DNA of 39,474 nt from Castellaniella sp041675725. Its GTDB lineage: Bacteria > Pseudomonadota > Gammaproteobacteria > Burkholderiales > Burkholderiaceae_B. The stretch is taken from assembly GCF_041675725.1 (NCBI RefSeq), contig NZ_JBAYTI010000027.1, forward strand, positions 1-39,474, in the 5' to 3' direction. Below the pieces are notes generated by a model. The model was not told the DNA's origin. It saw nothing but the letters and a program-made list of their open reading frames with translations, and did not search any database. Position 1 is the first letter of the stretch. Each line of letters opens with the position of its first letter. Position numbers and translations under genes: made by a program. Shown in pieces: positions 33,456 to 39,474 of this stretch.

Positions 33456-34658
33456 TCAGGCCCGCCCAAAGACCTGGCGCAGATACGCCAGAAAGGTTGC
33501 GTCCGTACAATGCTCCTTGCCGGGGCTGTCGGGTAACTTGGCCGTCGGCATGCCATTGCAGCGGAACAATTTCATCACGATGTTGAGCGGCTCTGGCCCC
33601 AGGTCGTTGGTCAGATGGGTACCGATGCCAAAGGCCGGCTGCACCCGATCGGCAAAATGCCTGTAGATCGCCAGTGCGCGCGGCAGATCCAGCCCGTCGG
33701 AAAACACGAACCGCTTGCTCGCCGGATCGATGCGCAGGGCATGATAATGGGCGATGGCCTGCTCGCCCCATTCGATCGGGTCGCCCGAATCATGCCGCAA
33801 GCCGTCGAAGAGCTTGGCAAAGTACAGATCGAAATCAGCCAGAAAAGCCTTCATGCCGACGACGTCGGTCAGGGCGATCCCCAGGTCGCCCCGATATTCC
33901 TGCACCCAGTCCTCCAGTGCCGCGCGCTGAAAATCACGCAGCCGCACCTTACCGAAGGCCTGATACGATTGCAAGTATTCGTGGGCCATGATGCCGACCG
34001 GGACCACGTCCAGCGCCCTGGCCAGCGCGACGTTCGACGTGCCCGTAACGTACTGGGGCACGCTGGCGCGCAAAGTCTGCAACACCTCTGTTTGCCAGGC
34101 CCTCGAAAACCGCCTGCGCAGGCCAAAATCTGAAATCAGCAACGGAAACCGCCGGGCTGGTTCTCGGGAAAATTCTTGCAGGATATCGATCTTGGACTGC
34201 AGGCGCTGGCGCCCTTGTGCAAAGACCTCGGCTGAATGGAACCGACGGAAATACAGCTCGTTGACGATGGCCAACACGAAAATTTCGAACCCCATGACGT
34301 GCACCTGCGGCCCTTGCGCCACGATATGCAGAGACTCGCCCTCGGTGTAGATGCGGATGAAGTGGCGCTGGAAATGAAACAGCGAAAGAAAATCGACGAA
34401 ATCAGACTTGATATACCGCAGGGATCTCAGGTAATCCAGCTCGTCTGGGCGAAAACGCAAGGTGCACAGATCGTCGATCTGCCGTTCGACTTCGGGTGCC
34501 AGCTCGGCCAGCGGAAACGCGGGCGGCTGGCGGCAAATGAAGCGGTATTCGGCCTGTGCAGACGGATGACGGTGCAACATCGCCTGCCACATCGTGAATT
34601 TATACAGGTCGGTATCCAGAAGGGATTCGATGATAGGCTGAAAGGGTGCGGTCGGCAT
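33456..34658 (-). CDS. pncB: Nicotinate phosphoribosyltransferase
   Basis: A 400-residue enzyme of the Preiss-Handler pathway, making nicotinate mononucleotide from nicotinate and PRPP with ATP. Recognisable blocks are ESLLDTDLYKFTMWQAML at the N-terminus (the phosphorylated-type lead-in), YFRRFHSAEVF, DFGLRRRFSRAWQTEVLQ, GTSNVALARALDVVPVGIMAHEY and the PRPP region FSDGLDLPRALAIYRHF. The frame opens at a TTG at 34667, but the ATG at 34658 is preferred. A symmetrical 13-base site lies 16 bases upstream. The hydroxyacid dehydrogenase gene follows after 26 bases. Confidence 0.96.
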   Translation of the reverse strand: MPTAPFQPIIESLLDTDLYKFTMWQAMLHRHPSAQAEYRFICRQPPAFPLAELAPEVERQIDDLCTLRFRPDELDYLRSLRYIKSDFVDFLSLFHFQRHFIRIYTEGESLHIVAQGPQVHVMGFEIFVLAIVNELYFRRFHSAEVFAQGRQRLQSKIDILQEFSREPARRFPLLISDFGLRRRFSRAWQTEVLQTLRASVPQYVTGTSNVALARALDVVPVGIMAHEYLQSYQAFGKVRLRDFQRAALEDWVQEYRGDLGIALTDVVGMKAFLADFDLYFAKLFDGLRHDSGDPIEWGEQAIAHYHALRIDPASKRFVFSDGLDLPRALAIYRHFADRVQPAFGIGTHLTNDLGPEPLNIVMKLFRCNGMPTAKLPDSPGKEHCTDATFLAYLRQVFGRA

Positions 34659-34673
34659 GCCAGGCAATGATGA

Positions 34674-34686
34674 AGCGTTAAACGCT
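34674..34686. promoter_or_regulatory. Short palindrome AGCGTTAAACGCT upstream of pncB
   Basis: A 6-1-6 symmetrical site lies 16 bases upstream of the pncB ATG in the pncB / EAL-HDOD divergent region. NAD synthesis genes are often repressed by NrtR or NadQ, but this does not look like the NrtR consensus I know. It may be chance. Confidence 0.3.
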
Positions 34687-34794
34687 CAATCTTAGCGGAT
34701 TTCAGCCATTGCAATGCAAGCGATCCTACGTCCGGCGTCGCAGGGGGGCCCAGGCTCGCAAAAACACTGATGGCCGACACTGGCCGGCAATCGA

Positions 34795-34800
34795 TATACT
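34795..34800 (+). promoter_or_regulatory. Candidate -10 element of the EAL-HDOD gene
   Basis: TATACT lies about 47 bases upstream of the preferred GTG start, with only a weak -35. It supports a start codon downstream of 34807. Confidence 0.35.
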
Positions 34801-34846
34801 GGTGGATTATCATGTCGATTGCATCCACATCGAGGGTGACTTGTCC

Positions 34847-36100
34847 GTGCTGAAATACTGCATCGCGATGCAACCAATTTGCGATGGCGAGCTCAACCAC
34901 GTTGCCGACGAGATCCTGTATCGAAGCAGCGCCTCGGCCACATCGGCATCCATTACCCCCGATCAGGCCGCGGTCGCCACCGCGCGCGTCAGCCACGTGG
35001 CGTTCTACGAGATCGGCCTCGAGAACCTGTCGGGCAAGCGGCAGGTATTCCTGAATACGCCCCGTCACTGGCTGCTGAATCCCGAGCTTCTGCCGCCAGA
35101 CCCCCAGCAGTTGGTGGTCGAAGTACTCGAAACGGTCACCATCGACCGCCAGGTGCTGGATGCGCTGCAGCATATCCGCTCGTTGGGGTTCAAGATCGCA
35201 CTGGACGATTTCGTGCTCAACGAACAGACCCAACCGCTGCTGGACTACGCCGACATCGTCAAGTTCGACCTGCTGCAACCGCTCGACACAGACGCCGTCG
35301 TCACATGCCAGGATCGCGGGCTCACCCTGCTGGCCGAGAAAGTCGAAGACTACGATACCTTCGAACGCCTGCGGCACATGGGGTTCACGCTCTTTCAGGG
35401 CTATTTCTATGCCCAGGCACAGACACGGGCGGAAAACGCGGGGCTGCGGGGCAACAATCACCTGGCCCTGCTGCATCTCGTGGCAGAGCTGCAAAGGCAG
35501 AACACCCATACCCGAAAAATAGAGCGCATCATTACGCAGGACGCGCAACTGACCTTCCTGCTTCTGCGTTACGTGAATTCTGCCGTTTTTCACTACCACG
35601 GCCAGATCAAGAACGTATTCCAGGCCGTGCAGATCCTGGGCCTGCGTCGGGTGCGCAACATGGCCATCACCCTGCTGCTGGCCAATAACGGGCCTGCCAG
35701 CAAACTGTTGATGAGCCAGGCCCTGACACGAGCCAGCATGTGCGAGCAATTGGCCGCCTCTCAGCAGGGCGGGCATTCAGACTCCGCGTTCCTGACCGGC
35801 CTGCTGTCCATGATGGGCGATCTGCTGGGCCAGCCGCTCGAGCAATTGCTGGGCAAACTGGCGCTATCCCGGGAAATCGTACAAGCGGTACTCTCGCGCG
35901 AAGGGCAACTGGGCCATCTGCTGGCCACGGTCCTGGACTTCGAAAACGCCGACACGCAAAGCTGGTCCCCAGAGCAGATCGATCTCTACAACCAGACGTG
36001 GCTCGAAAGCCAGACACAAACCACCCAAACCCTGCACATGGTGGAAGACTACGGGCCGGTACCCGACGGCCAGAACCCGCCAGGCGGGCCGAAACACTGA
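34847..36100 (+). CDS. EAL-HDOD domain protein (YuxH type)
   Basis: A 417-residue signalling protein. A divergent EAL domain (about residues 5-200) has MQPICDGELNHVADEILYR (EIL replacing EAL), FLNTP, VVEVLETV, ALDDFVLN, VKFDLLQ, LLAEKVE and FQGYFYAQ. Most metal and substrate positions are recognisable, but the DDFG loop is altered, as in the mostly inactive c-di-GMP-binding or non-binding YuxH group. An HDOD domain (about 205-395) follows. The GTG at 34847, after GAGGG, places the domain at the protein's start as in homologues; the frame is open to 34709. Related proteins govern motility and the neighbouring fliA supports that, as inference. Its stop is 23 bases from the convergent fliA stop. 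Confidence 0.88.
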   Translation: MLKYCIAMQPICDGELNHVADEILYRSSASATSASITPDQAAVATARVSHVAFYEIGLENLSGKRQVFLNTPRHWLLNPELLPPDPQQLVVEVLETVTIDRQVLDALQHIRSLGFKIALDDFVLNEQTQPLLDYADIVKFDLLQPLDTDAVVTCQDRGLTLLAEKVEDYDTFERLRHMGFTLFQGYFYAQAQTRAENAGLRGNNHLALLHLVAELQRQNTHTRKIERIITQDAQLTFLLLRYVNSAVFHYHGQIKNVFQAVQILGLRRVRNMAITLLLANNGPASKLLMSQALTRASMCEQLAASQQGGHSDSAFLTGLLSMMGDLLGQPLEQLLGKLALSREIVQAVLSREGQLGHLLATVLDFENADTQSWSPEQIDLYNQTWLESQTQTTQTLHMVEDYGPVPDGQNPPGGPKH

Positions 36101-36123
36101 TCCGTTGCGCGCCAGACCCGGCG

Positions 36124-36966
36124 CTAAAGCAAACCGGTGTAGTCGGCCAGCGGTTCGTGCGGATTCCAGCCGCACCGGGCCAATGAAGCGCGTAACCGTA
36201 TGATGGCCTGATTGCGCACCTGAGACACCCGCCCGGGGCTCAGATCCATGGCCACCGCGATCTCTTTCTGATTCAGCGCATGGTCGAATTGCAGCGATAG
36301 CAAGCGCTTTTCCTGCTCTGGCAAGTCTTCGATGGCTTTGATCAATGCGTCGCGCAAGCGCATCCGCATGACGGTGTCGGACGGGTTCAGGCCCAGGCTG
36401 GGTTGTGTGTCGGCCAAAATGGATTCTTCGACCTCGAAAGTGTCCTCGCTGGGCTCGATGTCTTCATAAAACACCACCTGAACGCCCTGCGCCGACTCCA
36501 GCAGCCGGTGGTATTCTTCGATGCTGAGCGCCATGGCCTGCGCGGTCTCGGCTTCGGATGGCGCCCGGCCCAGGGCCTGATGCAATTCGACCATCGTTGC
36601 TTCGATCTTTCGCGCCTTGCTGCGCACGCTGCGCGGCAGCCAGTCCGTCTCGCGCATGACATCGATCATCGCGCCCTGAACGCACACCTTCATGTAGGCC
36701 TCGAAGTTGGGCTGCGGCGTATCGAGCTGACGCCGGGCGGCCGTCAGCAAGCCAAGCATCCCGGCTTGAATCAGATCATCGAGGTCGATGTTCGGCGTCA
36801 CCCGGGCAGCCAGTATCAGCGCCTGGCGACGAACCACTGGCGCATACTGCTCGACCAGGGTCTCGACCGACTGCCCGGCTGCCTGGGCCACTGCTTGCCG
36901 GGCACGACGCTTTTCGCGGGCGCCCGCAGCGGGGGCCTCGCTCTCGGAGCCAACGGATGCTTTCAT
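36124..36966 (-). CDS. fliA: RNA polymerase sigma factor for flagellar genes (sigma-28, FliA)
   Basis: A 280-residue sigma factor of the sigma-28 class. Region 2 shows DLDDLIQAGMLGLLTAARRQ and FEAYMKVCVQGAMIDVMRETDWLPRS, region 3 shows RKIEATMVELHQALGRAPSEAE, and region 4 ends in LNQKEIAVAMDLSPGRVSQVRNQAIIRLRASL. It directs transcription of late flagellar and chemotaxis genes. It has about 35 extra N-terminal residues compared with typical FliA (about 240). ATG codons at 36966 and 36999 and a TTG at 37029 are all possible starts; I chose 36966. It is divergent from fliD, with a sigma-28 promoter in between. fliC, the usual neighbour in related genomes, is not here. Confidence 0.94.
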   Translation of the reverse strand: MKASVGSESEAPAAGAREKRRARQAVAQAAGQSVETLVEQYAPVVRRQALILAARVTPNIDLDDLIQAGMLGLLTAARRQLDTPQPNFEAYMKVCVQGAMIDVMRETDWLPRSVRSKARKIEATMVELHQALGRAPSEAETAQAMALSIEEYHRLLESAQGVQVVFYEDIEPSEDTFEVEESILADTQPSLGLNPSDTVMRMRLRDALIKAIEDLPEQEKRLLSLQFDHALNQKEIAVAMDLSPGRVSQVRNQAIIRLRASLARCGWNPHEPLADYTGLL

Positions 36967-37028
36967 TGGACCAGTATGCCCGCAAGCCCTCAAATCCATA
37001 CCCTGGATCAGCAGGGATTTCCCCGGCA

Positions 37029-37055
37029 AATTCGGCGTTCGAATTTTTTCCTAAA
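37029..37055 (-). promoter_or_regulatory. Weak sigma-28-like site reading toward fliA
   Basis: On the minus strand a TTTA element is followed after 15 bases by GCCGAATT. The spacing and GCCGA core fit the sigma-28 pattern TAAA-N15-GCCGATAA, but the -35 half is poor. It would allow FliA to stimulate its own gene. Confidence 0.3.
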
Positions 37056-37078
37056 GAATCAGAATAAACAGCCGTATA
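37052..37078 (+). promoter_or_regulatory. Sigma-28 (FliA) promoter of fliD
   Basis: TAAA (37052-37055), a spacer of exactly 15 bases, and GCCGTATA (37071-37078) match the sigma-28 pattern TAAA-N15-GCCGATAA fully in the -35, spacer and GCCG core. The fliD ATG is about 37 bases downstream with an AAGGTG ribosome-binding site. Confidence 0.7.
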
Positions 37079-37115
37079 TATAGATATACCCTCCTGAAAT
37101 CTGAAAGGTGTCCCC

Positions 37116-38498
37116 ATGGCTACCATTTCTTCGCTGGGCCTCTCCGGTTTGCCCCTGGATGACCTGCTCAACAACCTGCGTACCAACGAACGGCAGGCGC
37201 TGGCCCTCATCCAGACCCGCGCCGATCAGGCCCAGACGCGCCTGTCCGCCTACGGCCAACTGAAAAGCGCGCTGGTGGCCTTTCAACAGGCATCCCAGGA
37301 AGTCGGCCAAATCGACAGCTTCGAGGCGATCCGGGTCCACAACCCATCGGAAGCATTCGAGGCCCGGGCCGTTGGTCAGGCCACGCCCGGCCAATATGCG
37401 GTGCACGTGGTGCAAATTGCCCGTCATCAAAGCATCGCCCTGCCCGGCATCGCCGAACGCGACACCGAACTGGGCGTGGGCGGGCGCATCCACATCACGC
37501 TCGCCAGTGGGGCCTCCTACGGCGTCGACCTCGATCCCGATCAGCCGGCGACGCTCAAATCCGTGGTCGCCGCCCTGAATGCCGATCCGGATGCGGGCCT
37601 CCAGGCAACAATCCTCAACCAAGGCGGCGATGCGCCGCATCAACTCCTGCTCAGCACGCGCCAGACCGGCACGCAGGCAGCCGTCAGCCAGATTTCAATA
37701 GAAGGCAACGAAACCTTGGCCGCTCTGCTCGACTTCGATGCCGCACAACCCGACGAAGGCGTCATCGTGCGGGCGGCTCAAGATGCCTTGATAGAGTTCA
37801 ACGGCGTCATGGTCCACAGCCCCTCCAACACCCTAGAGAACGTGATCGACGGCCTGACGCTCACTCTGGCCCGCCCCAGCCCAGGCACCGACACCTTGAC
37901 CCTGGCGCCCGATCACGGGCGGGCCGAACAGGCCATCCAGGCCTTTGTCGATGGCTACAACGGGCTGCAACGCACCTTGCGCCAACTCAGCGCCTATGAC
38001 GCGCAAAAAGGCCAGGCACACGTCCTAACGGGCGATGCGCTGGCCCGCTCGGTGCAGGCCCAGGTGCGCAAAACCCTCGACACAGCGCTGGGCGCCTCAG
38101 AATTCAGCCTCGGCGCGCTGGGCATCACAACCGATCCGGCCACGGGCGAACTGCGCCTGGACCCACAAAAGCTGGGCCAGGTCCTGGCCGAACACAAGCC
38201 AGCCGTCCAGGCTCTTTTCACTGGGCCCACAGGCCTGGCCGCGCAGGTCAACGACACGATACGCGCTTTCGTCGGCGAAGACGGCCTGATCAATCAGTCG
38301 TCCAGAAGCCTGGACCGTCAGATCAGCGCCATTCAGGCGCAATACCAGCAGGCATCGGCCCGCATCGATCAGCGCATGGAAACCTACCGGCGGCAGTTCG
38401 TGGCCCTGGATCGCATGGTGGCCGAGATGAATTCACTCAGCAGCTATCTGACCCAGCAACTGGATGCGCTCGGCACGATCCAGTCATCCAACCGCTGA
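37116..38498 (+). CDS. fliD: Flagellar filament-capping protein FliD
   Basis: A 460-residue secreted protein that caps the filament and guides flagellin assembly. The N-terminal FliD_N domain (about residues 5-100) starts MATISSLGLSGLPLDDLLNNL and is followed by a flagellin hook-IN-like motif region. The C-terminal FliD_C domain (about 220-450) contains GVMVHSPSNTLENVIDGLTLTL and ends in coiled coil RIDQRMETYRRQFVALDRMVAEMNS. It lacks cysteine and a Sec signal, as expected for type III export. It heads a fliD-fliS-fliT operon behind a sigma-28 promoter. Confidence 0.95.
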   Translation: MATISSLGLSGLPLDDLLNNLRTNERQALALIQTRADQAQTRLSAYGQLKSALVAFQQASQEVGQIDSFEAIRVHNPSEAFEARAVGQATPGQYAVHVVQIARHQSIALPGIAERDTELGVGGRIHITLASGASYGVDLDPDQPATLKSVVAALNADPDAGLQATILNQGGDAPHQLLLSTRQTGTQAAVSQISIEGNETLAALLDFDAAQPDEGVIVRAAQDALIEFNGVMVHSPSNTLENVIDGLTLTLARPSPGTDTLTLAPDHGRAEQAIQAFVDGYNGLQRTLRQLSAYDAQKGQAHVLTGDALARSVQAQVRKTLDTALGASEFSLGALGITTDPATGELRLDPQKLGQVLAEHKPAVQALFTGPTGLAAQVNDTIRAFVGEDGLINQSSRSLDRQISAIQAQYQQASARIDQRMETYRRQFVALDRMVAEMNSLSSYLTQQLDALGTIQSSNR

Positions 38499-38567
38499 CG
38501 CCCGCCATGCCCACCGCCCGCCCCCCTGGGGCCGAGCATGTCCACACCGCCACAGAGAACGAGACCC

Positions 38568-39020
38568 ATGCCCAACACCTTTTCCTACCGGCCCACCCAG
38601 CGCGCCAGCCGCAGCTACCAACAGATCGGCCTTGAAACCGAAGTCCTCGGGGCCTCCCCGCAGCGCCTGGTTTCCTTGTTGCTGCGCGCCGCCCTCAGCG
38701 CAATCCGGCGCGCACGGCACCATATGCACCGCAGCGAAACGCAGGCCCGCGGCATGGCCATATCCAGGGCGATCGACATTCTTGAATCGGGCCTCAAGGC
38801 CAGTGTGGATACCGACCGCGGCGGTGAACTGGCCCTTTCACTCAGGGCCAGCTACGACCTCATCATCCGCCACCTGATGCTGGCCAACCTGCACGGCAGC
38901 GTAGAACACCTCGAGACGGCCGAGAACGCCCTGAGCCCCATTGCCCAAGCCTGGCAGAGCGCCATCGACCCCGAATACCAGGGGCTCACGCCCTTGCTCA
39001 ACAGCCAACAGGTCACCTGA
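38568..39020 (+). CDS. fliS: Flagellar secretion chaperone FliS
   Basis: A 150-residue helical chaperone that binds the C-terminus of flagellin and prevents early polymerisation. It shows the family pattern SYQQIGLETEVLGASPQRLVSLLLRAALSAI, then the helix AISRAIDILESGLKASVD and YDLIIRHLMLANL. It is slightly longer than typical FliS (about 130). I chose the ATG at 38568, before MPNTFSYRP, as the start. The frame opens 10 codons earlier. It lies 69 bases after fliD, and fliT starts one base after its stop. Confidence 0.9.
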   Translation: MPNTFSYRPTQRASRSYQQIGLETEVLGASPQRLVSLLLRAALSAIRRARHHMHRSETQARGMAISRAIDILESGLKASVDTDRGGELALSLRASYDLIIRHLMLANLHGSVEHLETAENALSPIAQAWQSAIDPEYQGLTPLLNSQQVT

Positions 39021-39021
39021 C

Positions 39022-39396
39022 ATGAATTCCCCGACACACGCCAGCGCCCCATCGTCTCCCATACCCGAGGCCCGAACGCTGCTCCAATACCAGAACATCG
39101 CCCTGCTGTCCGGCAAGATGCTCAGCCTGGCGCGTACCTACCAATGGGACGACCTTCTCGGCGTCTACGGGCACTATGCCGAAGCCGTCCACGATCTGAA
39201 AGACCTGCCTTCCACGGCACCCGCCAACCAGCATCAAACCCGGCGCCTGCTGCACCGGACACTGGAACACGATGCCCGGCTGCGCGCGTTGCTCAATCCG
39301 GAGATCGCCCGTCTCGGTCATCTGCTGGGGCACGATCGGCGCAAAAAGAGCTTGCTGCGCCAGTATGGCGCCCCGCAGCCAACCCCTCTTGCCTGA
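39022..39396 (+). CDS. fliT: Flagellar protein FliT-like
   Basis: A 124-residue small helical protein beginning MNSPTHASAPSSP. The FliT-like part includes LLQYQNIALLSGKMLSLARTYQWDDLLGVY and a C-terminal helix rich in arginine and leucine (LGHLLGHDRRKKSLLRQYG). FliT is the chaperone for FliD and, in enterics, an inhibitor of FlhDC. The family is poorly conserved, so the call rests on size, composition and position directly after fliS (one-base gap). Confidence 0.8.
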   Translation: MNSPTHASAPSSPIPEARTLLQYQNIALLSGKMLSLARTYQWDDLLGVYGHYAEAVHDLKDLPSTAPANQHQTRRLLHRTLEHDARLRALLNPEIARLGHLLGHDRRKKSLLRQYGAPQPTPLA

Positions 39397-39403
39397 GTCC
39401 CCC

Positions 39404-39474
39404 ATGGCGGGCCCATCCAACCTCGGTACGCTTCTGATCCAACGGCTCGATGCCCTGCTGGGGCATCCGCTGTC
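39404..39474 (+). CDS. Start of a probable flagellar hook-length control gene (FliK-like), cut by window end
   Basis: Only 23 codons are present: MAGPSNLGTLLIQRLDALLG, then HPL. It starts seven bases after the fliT stop on the same strand. The short GPS-LGxLLxQRLDALLG start recalls FliK-type proteins encoded after fliT in related Alcaligenaceae, but this is from memory and too short to be sure. Confidence 0.4.
   Translation, partial: MAGPSNLGTLLIQRLDALLGHPL

Overview
The window is GC-rich chromosomal DNA, densely packed with genes. Protein content and gene order suggest a motile, respiratory betaproteobacterium of the Alcaligenaceae type (Bordetella, Achromobacter and Castellaniella relatives). 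The supporting genes are a quinol-type nitric oxide reductase, a glutathione-dependent formaldehyde pathway, TRAP transport and a flagellar fliA/fliD/fliS/fliT block. The family assignment is inference from protein resemblance; no 16S rRNA is present. I found no insertion sequence, integrase, CRISPR array or rRNA. Most of the window is ordinary core genome.

Layout. 0.2-4.1 kb: a fumarylacetoacetate hydrolase (FAH)-family hydrolase faces an altronate dehydratase-family (UxaA) enzyme, followed by a ClC H+/Cl- exchanger. 4.2-7.2 kb: frmA and S-formylglutathione hydrolase (formaldehyde to formate), then an EamA permease. 7.3-8.6 kb: trpB without trpA. 8.6-10.2 kb (minus): rpsP-rimM-trmD with no rplS. 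10.4-13.3 kb (minus): alaS overlapping a TusA-like gene. 13.3-17.9 kb: glycerol-3-phosphate locus, glpD divergent from glpR-glpK-TM2 protein. 17.8-21.8 kb (minus): a SulP anion transporter and norB. 22.1-25.6 kb: a YddA/SbmA-like ABC half-transporter, a SirB2 membrane protein and a patatin-like lipase. 25.7-26.4 kb: tRNA-Asn with its own promoter and terminator, a probable relic of a GNAT toxin, and hslR. 26.6-32.3 kb: iron-containing alcohol dehydrogenase, ketopantoate reductase-like protein and a complete TakP-type TRAP transporter. 32.4-34.7 kb (minus): pncB followed by a D-2-hydroxyacid dehydrogenase. 34.8 kb to the end: an EAL-HDOD protein, fliA, then divergent fliD-fliS-fliT and the first codons of a fliK-like gene.

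How the genes work together. FrmA and FghA form a two-step detoxification pathway. GlpK and GlpD convert glycerol to dihydroxyacetone phosphate under GlpR. The TRAP transporter and its two upstream oxidoreductases look like an uptake-plus-reduction locus for a 2-oxo or hydroxy acid. FliA probably drives fliD-fliS-fliT from a recognisable sigma-28 promoter. NorB, with an FNR/DNR-like box upstream, is probably induced under low oxygen or nitric oxide.

No clearly new multi-gene system is evident. The best leads are the GNAT-toxin relic beside tRNA-Asn, a perfect 32-bp palindrome inside the end of the SulP gene with a related hairpin at the gene's other end, the third gene (TM2 protein) of the glp operon, the orphan trpB next to a ribosomal operon lacking rplS, and the oxo-acid TRAP locus.
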